From positions 1 to 36,410 of the forward strand of contig NZ_MKRN01000188.1 in NCBI RefSeq assembly GCF_001896955.1: DNA of 36,410 bases, in the 5' to 3' direction. Source of the DNA: Nitrobacter sp. 62-13. GTDB lineage: Bacteria > Pseudomonadota > Alphaproteobacteria > Rhizobiales > Xanthobacteraceae. How positions within the stretch are numbered: the first letter of the stretch is position 1; the number at the start of each line of letters is the position of its first letter. The notes under the pieces are model-generated. The model was given only the letters and a program-made list of their open reading frames with translations. It made no database searches and was not told the origin of the DNA. Positions 1 to 8,432 of the stretch are shown piece after piece. The position numbers and the translations under genes are program-made.

Positions 1-738
1 GCGGCCGGCATTGCCGCAGCGTCCGCGCTCGGCGCGAGCGCCGCGCAGGCGGCGGCTGGCGACGAATTGAAGGCGATCCCCGAACTCGCTCCCCACTGGA
101 AGAAGCTGGACCTCGCGGCGATCCTGCGCAAGCCGGCGGCGTTCGCATCGGTGAGCCAGAACAATTCGCTGTATCAGCCATGGGGCGCGCAGGCCGGCGA
201 GAAGCATTGGGAGCGTGGCAGCCTCGCGGCCACGATCAAGGTGGTGAACGCTGCGCGCAAAGCATCCAACTTCAAGTCGTTCAACTGGATCGGCTACGAG
301 GTCTTCCGCGAAAACTATCCGCAGTCCGAGTTCGACAAGGTGCAATATGAAAGCTGGACCGGCGCGCTGAATTTCTCGCCGGAGAAAAAGAAGGCCGACA
401 ACGAGCTGGTTCCCGAACTGCGCGCGCTGGTGCGGCCCGGCGATCTCGAGTTCAATGAACTGGCTTTGCAGACCGCATTCGCCGGCACGCAACTGCCGCT
501 CGAATTGTCGCGCAAGCGGATCGAGGTGCTGGTCCTGACCGGCATCCACACCGACTGGTGCATCGAGGGCAACGCACGCGCCGCGCGCGACAACGGCTAC
601 CTGCCCATTGTGATCGGCGACGCAACCGGGACGCAGAAGCCGGAGCAGCTTGCGGGTGCGTTGGAGCGCATCAACAACTTCTTCGCGCCGGTCATTTCCT
701 CCGATACCTTCGTGCGGCTGCTGGGTCAGTCGAGCTGA
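1..738 (+). CDS. Isochorismatase-fold cysteine hydrolase-like secreted protein (5' partial)
   Basis: The frame is open from base 1, so the start lies upstream; 245 codons are visible. The first ~20 residues are Ala/Gly/Ser-rich and end in AQAAAG, like the end of a Sec or Tat signal peptide, so export is inferred. The C-terminal half carries the isochorismatase-fold pattern: strand VLVLTG, then T-D-W-C-I-E-G, then the helix ARAARDNGY and IVIGDAT. The Cys codon (559-561) matches the family's nucleophile. The N-terminal Asp of the usual 'D-x-Q' strand seems replaced (A-S-V-S-Q-N) and the central Lys is not evident before FAGTQL. It may therefore be a non-catalytic or altered member. Substrate unknown; family assignment is good, function is not. 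Confidence 0.75.
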   Translation, partial: AAGIAAASALGASAAQAAAGDELKAIPELAPHWKKLDLAAILRKPAAFASVSQNNSLYQPWGAQAGEKHWERGSLAATIKVVNAARKASNFKSFNWIGYEVFRENYPQSEFDKVQYESWTGALNFSPEKKKADNELVPELRALVRPGDLEFNELALQTAFAGTQLPLELSRKRIEVLVLTGIHTDWCIEGNARAARDNGYLPIVIGDATGTQKPEQLAGALERINNFFAPVISSDTFVRLLGQSS

Positions 739-921
739 ACCGATCCTCCACGAGGAGGTCACGACGCTGCGGGCCGGTCTTGACCACGCCGGCCCGAGCG
801 TTGCCCCGGACTGTCCCCTTTCGGTACAAAATGTCGCATCGGTGGTGCCGGGAATCCACATTTTAACCTTTAATTAACGATGGACCTTGAAGACCGCGCG
901 CCGACTTGCTTTGATCGGGAC

Positions 922-1431
922 ATGAGCACGACCCTGATCGAACTCCGGCCGGCCAAGGTCGCGGATGCATCCGCGGTCGCCGCCACCCATGACGAAGCTT
1001 GGCGTTCGGCCTATCAGGGCATCATTCCCGGCGCGGAGCTTGAGAAGCTGATCAACCGGCGCGGTCCACACTGGTGGGACAGCGCGATCCGCAAAGGCAG
1101 CCGTATCAGCGTGCTGGTATTCGGCGACAAAGTCGCGGGCTATGCGAACTACGGTCACAACCGCGCCCGCAGCCTGCACTATGAAGGCGAAATCTACGAG
1201 CTTTACCTGCGCCCGGAATTCCAGGGCCTGGGGTTCGGCCGACGGCTGTTCACCGCCGCCCGGCGCGACCTCACGCAGAGCGGACTGAAAAGCATGGTGA
1301 CCTGGGCGCTGTCCGACAACGAGTCGGCGACGGAGTTCTACCGCGCGCTCGGCGGCCGCATGGTCGCCCGCTCATCGGAGAGGTTCGGGCCGAAGTCGCT
1401 CGACAAGGTGGCGTTCGCCTGGGCCGGTTAG
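922..1431 (+). CDS. GNAT-family N-acetyltransferase
   Basis: 169 aa from the ATG at 922. Another in-frame ATG at 880 would add 14 residues, but family homology should begin at IELRPAKVADA, so the later start is preferred. GNAT enzymes transfer an acyl group from acyl-CoA to an amine. Motif A is visible as EIYELYLRPEFQGLGFGRRLF, with Q-G-L-G-F-G in the CoA pyrophosphate loop, followed by the conserved helix and a later strand (TWALSDNESATEFYRALGG) typical of motif B. It stands alone, 184 nt after the preceding gene, and the acceptor substrate cannot be predicted. A repeat-rich gap follows. Confidence 0.85.
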   Translation: MSTTLIELRPAKVADASAVAATHDEAWRSAYQGIIPGAELEKLINRRGPHWWDSAIRKGSRISVLVFGDKVAGYANYGHNRARSLHYEGEIYELYLRPEFQGLGFGRRLFTAARRDLTQSGLKSMVTWALSDNESATEFYRALGGRMVARSSERFGPKSLDKVAFAWAG

Positions 1432-1460
1432 TGAAGCGGATTTAAAGATCGCGCCATCGT

Positions 1461-1502
1461 CATTCCGGCCTCCGCAGAAGCCATGCTCCGGATCCGGGAA
1501 TG
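1461..1502. repeat. Dispersed palindrome, CATTCCGG family
   Basis: Inverted repeat with outer arms CATTCCGG (1461-1468) and CCGGGAATG (1494-1502). A second element with arms GTCATTCCGG and CCGGAAATGAC is at 30581-30622. It lies in the gap between the GNAT gene and ppa and could fold as an RNA hairpin. Confidence 0.55.
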
Positions 1503-1557
1503 CGAGGGTCCGTTTCAACGGCGTTGAACCAGACTCGTCGCTTGCCTTTTTGTTTGA

Positions 1558-1603
1558 GCATGATCCTTTCCGAAAGCCGGTTTCCACTTTTTCGGGATCA
1601 TGC
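1558..1603. repeat. Dispersed palindrome, ATGATC / CCGAAA family
   Basis: 46-nt near-palindrome with arms GCATGATC and GATCATGC and an internal core of TTCCGAAAGCCGG and CACTTTTTCGGG. The same design is seen at 23484-23555 and, inside a coding region, at 24841-24883. This repeat type is recurrent in Bradyrhizobium-group genomes. It lies 163 nt upstream of ppa. Confidence 0.8.
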
Positions 1604-1765
1604 CCTTAAAGACAATCGGCCGGTTTAGATACCGGGTTCGCGCGTCCGGCGCGCCCCGGATTGATCGAAAGTTTTTCAGCACCCCAAGTCGCCATTGAAG
1701 CCCGCCCGCTGCCCGGTCATAGTCGTTTTTCAGATTCCCATCCCAGACCCACCGCGAGGCGGCCG

Positions 1766-2296
1766 ATGCGTATCGATGCGATCTCGACCGGACCCAATCC
1801 GCCACATGAGGTGAATGTCATCATCGAGGTGCCGGTCGGCGGCGAGCCCATCAAGTACGAGATGGACAAGAACGCCGGCACGCTGGTGGTCGACCGGTTT
1901 CTCTACACCGCGATGCGCTATCCCGGGAATTACGGCTTCATCCCGCATACGCTGTCGCAGGACGGCGACCCCTGCGACGTGCTGGTCGCCAACACGCGCG
2001 GTATCGTCCCCGGCGCCGTGATCAGCGTCCGGCCGGTCGGCGTATTGTTGATGGAGGACGAGGCCGGCGGCGACGAGAAAATCATCGCGGTCCCGACCTC
2101 GAAACTGACCCAGCGCTACGACAAGGTGAAAAACTACAGCGACCTGCCCGACATCACGCTGCAGCAGATCCAGCACTTCTTCGAGCACTACAAGGATCTG
2201 GAGCCCGGCAAATGGGTCAAGGTGTTGCGCTGGGGCGGCGCAGACGACGCGCACAGGTTGATCCTGGAAGCCATCGCGCGTGCGAAGGGGAAGTAG
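1766..2296 (+). CDS. ppa: Inorganic pyrophosphatase, family I
   Basis: Hydrolyses pyrophosphate to two phosphates in the cytoplasm, pulling biosynthetic reactions forward. 176 aa, the normal length for bacterial family I enzymes. The Mg-binding signature D66-G-D-P-C-D71 is present, preceded by the conserved [12 protein letters not shown] segment and followed by KVKNYSDLP and the [14 protein letters not shown] stretch. The ATG at 1766 is chosen because homology begins there and GAGG lies about 6 nt upstream; the open frame extends to about 1661 without family similarity. The gene is convergent with folD, with only 5 nt between the stop codons. Confidence 0.96.
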   Translation: MRIDAISTGPNPPHEVNVIIEVPVGGEPIKYEMDKNAGTLVVDRFLYTAMRYPGNYGFIPHTLSQDGDPCDVLVANTRGIVPGAVISVRPVGVLLMEDEAGGDEKIIAVPTSKLTQRYDKVKNYSDLPDITLQQIQHFFEHYKDLEPGKWVKVLRWGGADDAHRLILEAIARAKGK

Positions 2297-2301
2297 CTGC
2301 G

Positions 2302-3186
2302 CTACATCCCCGGCGCGGGCAATCCTTCGATCGCGCAGGCGGCGCGCAGCGTATTGACGAGAAGACAGGCCACCGTCATCTGGCCGACGCCGCCAGGCAC
2401 CGGCGTCACCGCCCCCGCGACCTTCATGGCTTCGTCGAACGCAACGTCGCCGACGAGGCGGGTCTTGCCGTCGGCCGCAGGCAGGCGGGTGATGCCGACA
2501 TCGATCACGGTCGCGCCCGGCTTGAGCCAGTCGCCGCGCACCATTTCGGCCTTGCCGACCGCCGCATAGACGAGATCGGCGCGGCGGCAGAGTTCGGGCA
2601 GGTTGCGCGAGCGTGAATGCGCGATGGTCACCGTGGCGTTTTCGTTGAGCAGCAACTGCACCAGCGGCCGTCCCACAAGATTGGAGCGACCGATCACGAT
2701 GGCATCCATGCCTTCGAGCGAGGAATGCACGCTCTTGGTCAGGATGATGCAGCCGAGCGGCGTGCACGGCGACAATGCGGGCAAACCGCCGGCGAGACGA
2801 CCGGCGTTATGCGGATGCAGGCCGTCGACATCCTTCGCCGGATCGATGGACGCAATGATGGTTTCGGTATCGAGTCCCTTCGGCAGCGGCAGTTGAACCA
2901 GAATGCCATGCACGGCGGGATCGGCGTTCAGTTTCGCGACCAGCGCCAGCAGGTCCGCCTGCGCGACATCGGCCGGCAGGACGTGTTCGAACGAGGCCAT
3001 GCCGGCCGCCTGGGTCTGCTTGTGCTTGTTGCGGACGTAAACTTCGCTCGCGGGATCGTTGCCGACCAGCACCACGGCGAGGCCCGGAGTCAGCCCGTGA
3101 TCGCGCTTCACCCGCGCCACCTCATCGGCCACCCGCGCGCGCAAATCTGCCGCGATGAGTTTTCCATCGATGATTTTGGCCGTCAT
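2302..3186 (-). CDS. folD: Bifunctional methylenetetrahydrofolate dehydrogenase / methenyltetrahydrofolate cyclohydrolase
   Basis: NADP-dependent interconversion of 5,10-methylene-, methenyl- and 10-formyl-tetrahydrofolate, supplying one-carbon units for purines. 294 aa, full length. Family landmarks in order: [16 protein letters not shown] near the N-terminus (substrate Tyr and catalytic Lys), [24 protein letters not shown], the Rossmann segment [12 protein letters not shown], and the C-terminal signature [10 protein letters not shown]. The ATG at 3186 fits the family N-terminus. A 43-nt palindrome begins 18 nt upstream of the start and would lie in any 5' leader. Convergent with ppa. Confidence 0.97.
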   Translation of the reverse strand: MTAKIIDGKLIAADLRARVADEVARVKRDHGLTPGLAVVLVGNDPASEVYVRNKHKQTQAAGMASFEHVLPADVAQADLLALVAKLNADPAVHGILVQLPLPKGLDTETIIASIDPAKDVDGLHPHNAGRLAGGLPALSPCTPLGCIILTKSVHSSLEGMDAIVIGRSNLVGRPLVQLLLNENATVTIAHSRSRNLPELCRRADLVYAAVGKAEMVRGDWLKPGATVIDVGITRLPAADGKTRLVGDVAFDEAMKVAGAVTPVPGGVGQMTVACLLVNTLRAACAIEGLPAPGM

Positions 3187-3203
3187 GCTGATTCCTGGGC
3201 TTG

Positions 3204-3308
3204 CTGGAGTCTTTCACCGTTTCATGGAAACGATGAAAGCCTCCAGCTTCTTGGTTTAACGCGTTTCTTCACGCGAACCGGATTCCACTTCGCTCGAAAA
3301 CGCTCTAG
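3204..3308. repeat. Composite palindromic repeat upstream of folD
   Basis: Two adjacent units. The first (3204-3246) is a 43-nt near-palindrome with outer arms CTGGAG and CTCCAG and inner arms CTTTCA and TGAAAG. The second (about 3261-3308) has GCGTTTCTTCACGCGAACCGG on one side and GCTCGAAAACGC on the other, ending in GCTCTAG. The second shares the CCGG-(A/T)TTCCACTT core with the 1558 element, so it is probably a variant of that family. It fills the gap between yggU and folD and supplies the yggU stop codon. Confidence 0.7.
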
Positions 3309-3625
3309 TCCGGTTCGGCCGCGGTCAATGCGCGAAGGGCATTGCCGAGCTTAACGGGATCGCCGCCGACCGCGACCTGCTTCAGCCGCGACGTCGCCCC
3401 CGCACGTATCCGGACGTCGATTTTCCGCACTCCGAGCGCCTTCGCCAGTATCGCCATGACAGCGCGATTGGCTTCGCCGCCTTCGGCGAGGGCGCGAACG
3501 CGAATCTTCACCACCGGGCGTCCGTCGGCCAACGTCTCAATGCCATCGATCCCGTCGCGGCCGCCGCGCGGCGTCACCCGGAGCGCGATGCTGATGCCCT
3601 CCGGAGAATACCGCCACGGCTCCAT
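3305..3625 (-). CDS. YggU / DUF167 family protein
   Basis: 106 aa from the ATG at 3625, preceded by a possible TTG at 3628. The pattern fits DUF167: an N-terminal strand with I-A-L-R-V-T-P-R-G-G-R-D, a central V-K-I-R-V-R-A-L-A-E-G-G-E-A-N-R-A-V helix start, and L-A-K-A-L-G-V-R-K, followed by R-I-R-A-G-A-T-S-R-L-K. The molecular function is unknown. It follows yggT by 11 nt, the usual yggT-yggU pairing, so the two are probably co-transcribed. Its TAG stop lies at the border of a palindromic repeat, so the C-terminus (AAEPD) may have been set by the insertion. Confidence 0.88.
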   Translation of the reverse strand: MEPWRYSPEGISIALRVTPRGGRDGIDGIETLADGRPVVKIRVRALAEGGEANRAVMAILAKALGVRKIDVRIRAGATSRLKQVAVGGDPVKLGNALRALTAAEPD

Positions 3626-3636
3626 CAAGCCGCCGG

Positions 3637-3927
3637 TCAGAACACGGCGGGATAGATGTAATAGGTGATGACCCGCTGCATGAACAGGATGATCAGGATC
3701 AGGATGATCGGGGAGATGTCGAGCCCGCCGAGATTGGGCAGCATCCGGCGGATCGGCGCCAGCAGGGGTTCGGTGATCCGTTCCAGGAACTCAGCCACCG
3801 CGGCCACGAACTGATTGCGGGTATTCACCACATTGAAGGCAATCAGCCATGACAGGATCGCCGAGGCAATCAGCAGCCAGACATAGAGGTCGAGGATGAT
3901 GAGAACGATATCCAGTATGGCTCGCAT
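3637..3927 (-). CDS. YggT family membrane protein
   Basis: 96 aa from the ATG at 3927. Two hydrophobic segments are clear: roughly residues 3-30 (ILDIVLIILDLYVWLLIASA and onward) and 68-90 (DISPIILILIILFMQRVI), separated by the family motif FLERITEPLLAPIRRMLPNLGGLD. YggT proteins are small inner-membrane proteins; some have been linked to cell division or osmotic tolerance, but the role here is unknown. The frame is open further upstream to about 4188, but that extension is hydrophilic, has no family similarity and would lengthen the protein well beyond the norm. First gene of a yggT-yggU pair. Confidence 0.92.
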   Translation of the reverse strand: MRAILDIVLIILDLYVWLLIASAILSWLIAFNVVNTRNQFVAAVAEFLERITEPLLAPIRRMLPNLGGLDISPIILILIILFMQRVITYYIYPAVF

Positions 3928-4351
3928 GAGGACTTGGCTCGCGGGTTTGGTCGTGGATTCGACCGGTGGAGGGAGTTTGACATTCGCGACCCCACCTGGC
4001 CGCGCGTCTCGGACGCGAATATTAGAATGGGACCACTCGTGCAGCGATTCAGCCGTTCTCTTCACCTTTGGCCGAAGGGCCGTCAAGAGAACTTCTGAAC
4101 CGAACCACACCGGCAGTATCGGTCTCTCGTCTTCCCGGAATTGAAGTTCGCCCTTGGGGTGGTGACGCGACGGCGGCGAACTTGGCATCCGGACAACACG
4201 AGCCCGCTAAAATACCGTTTCGGTTCCCGCCAAACAAGGGAAGTCCGGGAAAATGAGCCTGAAATGCCGGTTTCAGCCGTTCTTGACTTGCCATTGACGA
4301 GGATTGTAAATGACGACGTTCCGGTCGCCGCGTCGTTCGCCGACCGTGGAC
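3928..4351. other. Intergenic region between yggT and tRNA-Ala
   Basis: 424 nt without a supportable gene. It must hold the divergent promoters for yggT (minus) and tRNA-Ala (plus). Apart from the promoter-like boxes near 4283-4310, I see no repeat or RNA. Confidence 0.5.
4283..4310 (+). promoter_or_regulatory. Candidate sigma70-type promoter for tRNA-Ala
   Basis: TTGACT at 4283-4288 and TGTAAA at 4305-4310, 16 nt apart and ending 41 nt before the mature tRNA. The -35 box is good and the -10 box is a 4/6 match. Judged by eye only. Confidence 0.35.
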
Positions 4352-4427
<76 letters not shown>

Positions 4428-4865
4428 GTGATTCCGGAGAGGCAACCGTTATTCTGTGGAGCTGCCGTCGATCACGACGCGCTCGCTCGAACCGCTCGAT
4501 CGTCGAAAGTGAAGCTCGACAGGACCGCGCATAATCCACGTCATTCGTCGTGGGACATCCTGTGGCCGGGCCGCCCCCTCGGCTGGCCGGCAGCTATTCG
4601 GACCCTGATCCGCAACTCAGCGTTGTACCTCGCGGATGAAATGCATCGCAGCATGGCGGATGGTGCAGCGCGGTTACTGCCAATGCGTTCCCCAGGGGCA
4701 ACAACGCGGTCGAATCAGCACTTGCCGGCACACGGAAGCGGTGCGGAATGTCCGATCAGACAGAAGGTAAGATAATATTAGCCATAAGTAAGATGATAAT
4801 GTCGGTCACACGATTCGGTCACGGCTCTGCTGGCGACCTCCAGCGCGCAGCCGGAGGAACGGGGC
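4428..4865. other. Intergenic region between tRNA-Ala and the autotransporter
   Basis: 438 nt without a convincing gene. An AT-rich patch at about 4768-4803, unlike its surroundings, may hold the autotransporter promoter. No repeat or attachment-site duplicate was recognised. Confidence 0.45.
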
Positions 4866-7451
4866 ATGGGCAGACCGTCAATGGACAAGTCGGGCTTGGT
4901 GGCATGGCTCGCTTTGGCGTTGACGTGGGCGGCGCCAGGGGCAGCACAGGATGCCAGTTGGCTCGCTGCTCCGCCCGGCGGCGATTTTAATGACGCGGCG
5001 AACTGGACCCCGGCCACCGTGCCGACCGGCACCGCATCGTTCGGCATGTCGACCGGCACGACCATTACATTCTCGAGTGACACCACGCTGGGCGGGTGGA
5101 CCTTCAACGCCGGCGCTTCGAATTATACCTTCGCCAGCGACCATGCTCTGATGTTCACCGGCGGGGGAATCGTCCTCAACGACGGCAGCGCCGACATCAC
5201 CAACAATAATTTGCTGCAATTCTCCCACGCCAGCACAGCCGGCAGCGCCAGCATCACTGACACCAATAACGGTGTCCTGCAGTTCATCGACACCAGCACG
5301 GCCGGCAACGCCGTCATCACCAATCATGGTAGCCTGGAGTTCTATGACGCCACCAGGGCGGGCAGCGCCAACATCACCAACACCGGGACCCTGTACTTCT
5401 TCGGTGGCAGCACGGCCGACAACGCTATCATCACAAACAACGGTTCTCTGCAATTCGCCACCCGCGGCACGGCCGGCAACGCCAGTATCACCAATGGGGC
5501 TGGTGCGTCGACCGACTTCTCGGGGTCGAGCGGACCGCTCAACGACGGACAGCTTTCCGCCGGCTCGATCGCAGGCAACGGGCAATTCTACCTCGGTGCC
5601 AATCAACTGACGGTTGGCGGCAACAATCTGAGCACCACCGTCAACGGCGTCATCAGCGACTGCGGACCATCAGGCTCGAGTTGTAGTTCAACTGGCGCCA
5701 CCGGCGGCACGCTGATCAAGACCGGGACGGGAACGCTGACGCTCACCAGCGCCAACCTCTATACCGGAGCCACCACGGTTGATGCCGGCACGCTCAACGT
5801 CACCGGCTCGCTGGCGGCGTCAAGCGCGGTCAGCGTCAACACCGGCGCGGTGCTTGCCGGCACCGGCAGCGTCGGCAGCGTCGGCATCAACAGCGGCGGC
5901 ACGCTGGCGCCGGGCGACGGCACGCCGGGCTCCTCAATGAGTCTCGGCAGCCTGACCCTGCAAGCGGGCGCGGAGTATGTGGTGATGCTCAACCCCGCCA
6001 CCGCGTCTTCCGCCCATGTCACGGGTGCAGCGACGCTCAGTGGGGCCACCGTCAGGGCGATCTATGCCAACGGCAGTTACATCTCGAAGCAATATACCAT
6101 CCTCACCGCGGGCAACATCAGCGGCACGTTCGGCTCGCTGGCCAACACCAACCTTCCCGCGAACTTCACGACCGGCCTGAGTTATGACCCGACCCATGCC
6201 TACCTCAACCTGACGCTGAACTTTGTTCCGCAGCTTGCGAGTGCCTACCTCAGCACGAATCAGCGCAACGTCGCCACTACGCTGATCAATTCCTTCAACA
6301 CCACCGGCGGCATTCCGCTGGTGTTCGGTGCGCTGACGCCGGCGGGCCTGACGTATATCTCGGGTGAAGCGGCGACCGGCTCGCTACAGTCCACCTTCAA
6401 TGCGATGGACCTGTTCCTGGGGATCCTGACCGATCCCTTCATCGCCGGCCGCGGCAATGGTGCAACCGCAAACGGTGCGGCGCCGGCCCATCCCGAAGGG
6501 CGCTACGCTGTCAGCGCCTATGCGCCGGGAGACACGCCGCGCTACGAGCGTGACGCCTATGCCGCGATCTATCGTAAGGCGCCTGCAACGGCCGATCCCC
6601 TCACCCCACGCTGGAGCGTGTGGGCCACGGGCTATGGCGGCTCGCAGACCACCGACGGCAATACGTCGCTCGGGTCCAGTACCGCGACTTCCAGTGTCGC
6701 CGGCGTCGCGGTCGGCGCCGACTACCGCATTTCGCCGTTCACAACCGCGAGCTTCGCGCTGGCGGGCGGCGGAACCACCTTCAATGTCGTCAACGGAAGC
6801 GGACGGTCCGACCTGTTCCAGACGGGCACCTTCCTTCGACACACTGTCGGCTCCGCCTATCTCTCCGGTGCGCTCGCTTACGGCTGGCAGGACGTCACCA
6901 CCAACCGCCTCGTGACGATCAGCAGCGCAGACCGGTTGCAGGCGCGTTTCAGCGCCGATGCATGGTCGGGTCGTGTCGAAAACGGCTATCGCGCGGTCAG
7001 TTCCGCAACGGGCGGCGTCGGTATCACGCCTTATACGGCCGGCCAGTTCATCACCTTCGAACTGCCGGCTTATGCCGAAAGTGTTCTGTCTGGCGCCAAC
7101 ACCTTTGCGCTGGCCAACCATGCCAAAAGCGTGACGGATATCCGCAGCGAAGTCGGTATCCGCACCGACAAATCCTGCGCGGTGCAGGACGCGATCCTGA
7201 CGCTGCGCGGACGTCTTGCATGGGCGCACGATTTCAATCCGGACCGTACCGTCGTGGCGACGTTCCAGACCTTGCCCGGCGCCAGCTTCGTCGTAAACGG
7301 CGCGGCCATGGCCTCCGACGCCGCGCTTATCACCGGCGGGGCCGAGATGAAGTGGATCGACGACTGGTCGGTGGCCGCCACCTTCGAGAGCGAGTTCTCC
7401 AACGTCACGCGATCCTACGCCGGCAAGGGCACGATCCGCCACGTGTGGTGA
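4866..7451 (+). CDS. Autotransporter outer-membrane beta-barrel protein (type Va secretion)
   Basis: 861 aa; the ATG at 4866 has GGAGGA 7 nt upstream. Residues 1-27 form a Sec signal peptide (hydrophobic LVAWLALALTWAAPGAA, cleavage near AQ-DA). The passenger starts with the usual W-(x)n-F-N-D-A-A-N-W motif. Residues ~116-212 contain about five 19-aa repeats of type L-x-F-x-x-x-(S/G)-T-A-x-N-A-x-I-T-N, then PATR-like beta-helix segments (GTGTLTLTSANLYTGATTVDAGTL, GTGSVGSVGINSGGTLAPGD). From about residue 583 (PRWSVWATGYGG) to the end is a ~280-residue beta-barrel domain ending in a C-terminal Trp. A Cys pair (DCGPSGSSC) precedes the beta-helix part. Probably a surface adhesin or structural passenger; no protease or lipase motif was seen. 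Confidence 0.93.
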   Translation: MGRPSMDKSGLVAWLALALTWAAPGAAQDASWLAAPPGGDFNDAANWTPATVPTGTASFGMSTGTTITFSSDTTLGGWTFNAGASNYTFASDHALMFTGGGIVLNDGSADITNNNLLQFSHASTAGSASITDTNNGVLQFIDTSTAGNAVITNHGSLEFYDATRAGSANITNTGTLYFFGGSTADNAIITNNGSLQFATRGTAGNASITNGAGASTDFSGSSGPLNDGQLSAGSIAGNGQFYLGANQLTVGGNNLSTTVNGVISDCGPSGSSCSSTGATGGTLIKTGTGTLTLTSANLYTGATTVDAGTLNVTGSLAASSAVSVNTGAVLAGTGSVGSVGINSGGTLAPGDGTPGSSMSLGSLTLQAGAEYVVMLNPATASSAHVTGAATLSGATVRAIYANGSYISKQYTILTAGNISGTFGSLANTNLPANFTTGLSYDPTHAYLNLTLNFVPQLASAYLSTNQRNVATTLINSFNTTGGIPLVFGALTPAGLTYISGEAATGSLQSTFNAMDLFLGILTDPFIAGRGNGATANGAAPAHPEGRYAVSAYAPGDTPRYERDAYAAIYRKAPATADPLTPRWSVWATGYGGSQTTDGNTSLGSSTATSSVAGVAVGADYRISPFTTASFALAGGGTTFNVVNGSGRSDLFQTGTFLRHTVGSAYLSGALAYGWQDVTTNRLVTISSADRLQARFSADAWSGRVENGYRAVSSATGGVGITPYTAGQFITFELPAYAESVLSGANTFALANHAKSVTDIRSEVGIRTDKSCAVQDAILTLRGRLAWAHDFNPDRTVVATFQTLPGASFVVNGAAMASDAALITGGAEMKWIDDWSVAATFESEFSNVTRSYAGKGTIRHVW
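5211..5500 (+). repeat. Coding tandem repeats (~57 nt, 19 aa) in the autotransporter passenger
   Basis: About five imperfect units beginning LLQF, LQFI, LEFY, LYFF and LQFA, each carrying an A-G-(N/S)-A-x-I-T-(N/D) motif. The first unit is slightly longer. The periodicity suggests successive turns of a beta-solenoid. Confidence 0.75.
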
Positions 7452-7470
7452 GAAGCCGCGGGCCGAAACG

Positions 7471-8253
7471 TCACGATCGCCTTCGCATCTGGAAACCGGC
7501 GACCCCCCACAGGATGAAGTCGCGCGGAAACAGCCGAAGCAGGAACGGCACGATCTTGATCGCGCGCCCGGGCAGCACGGCCCTCTTGTTGGCCATCAGC
7601 GCCTTGTAGCCGTCCGCCGCAACGTCCTTTGCGGACACCTTGAGAATCGCGGAATCAAAGCCCGGCTTGAGCCCCGCCCGCGCCTGAAATCCGGAGGGCA
7701 CCGGCCCCGGACAGATCACGGTGACCCGGACCCCGAGCGGCCCCAGTTCGCCGCGCAGCGCCTCGCTGAACGACAGGACAAAGGCTTTCGTTGCGTAATA
7801 GACCGCCATTCCGGGACCCGGCAAAAATCCTCCGATCGATCCGACATTAAGAATGCCGCCGCGCAGCCGGATCACGCTTGGGGCGAAATGCAATGTCAGA
7901 TCGGTCAGCGCCCGGATGTTGAGGTCGATCATCGCAAGCTGATCGGCGCGATCCAGTTCGGCAGCACGGCCGAACAATCCATACCCGGCATTGTTCACGA
8001 GATACTTGACCTCGACACTCTCGGCGGTGAGTGCCGCAGCGATCCGGTCTGTCGCATCCGCTTCGCCGAGATCGCACGGGATCACGATCGGCGACATGCG
8101 GCCCGATGCGGCGATTTCAGCCGCAAGCGCATTGAGGCGGTCGGCGCGCCGGGCGACCAGGGCCACCCTGTGCCCGTGGGCGGAGAATACCCGCGCGAAT
8201 TCGGCGCCGATCCCGGAGGACGCGCCTGTTATCAATGTCACCGGATTGATCAC
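7471..8253 (-). CDS. Short-chain dehydrogenase/reductase (classical SDR)
   Basis: 260 aa from the GTG at 8253, which has AAGAG 8 nt upstream; other GTGs further upstream (8262, 8289) are less well placed. The N-terminal nucleotide-binding motif T-G-A-S-S-G-I-G lies at residues ~9-16, with NNAGYG near 87-92. The catalytic set is S139, Y152 and K156 (YYATK). The PGPVPSGFQ segment and a C-terminal basic region with a hydrophobic stretch (KIVPFLLRLFP) resemble membrane-associated SDRs of the DltE/YqjQ kind. Substrate unknown. Convergent with the autotransporter, 19 nt between stop codons. Confidence 0.9.
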   Translation of the reverse strand: MINPVTLITGASSGIGAEFARVFSAHGHRVALVARRADRLNALAAEIAASGRMSPIVIPCDLGEADATDRIAAALTAESVEVKYLVNNAGYGLFGRAAELDRADQLAMIDLNIRALTDLTLHFAPSVIRLRGGILNVGSIGGFLPGPGMAVYYATKAFVLSFSEALRGELGPLGVRVTVICPGPVPSGFQARAGLKPGFDSAILKVSAKDVAADGYKALMANKRAVLPGRAIKIVPFLLRLFPRDFILWGVAGFQMRRRS

Positions 8254-8432
8254 GATACACACTCTTGAAAATGACTGTGAATAAAACACGGCCGGAGGGC
8301 GACCGTTTCAGCATGGAGCGGGACGGTCTTCAACACGCTGACGGGAGCGTCAGTTCGAATATTCCGCTTTACATTTGCAACCGGAAACCCTGACAAACCG
8401 GGCGCGCTCGGCGGTTCACGCCGCGCGGCTCC

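Noticed and set aside
1661-1765. Upstream extension of ppa
   Set aside because: 35 extra residues without similarity; family proteins start at the ATG at 1766, which has a better ribosome binding site.
3928-4188. N-terminal extension of yggT
   Set aside because: Hydrophilic, no similarity, and would nearly double a family that is about 96 aa long.
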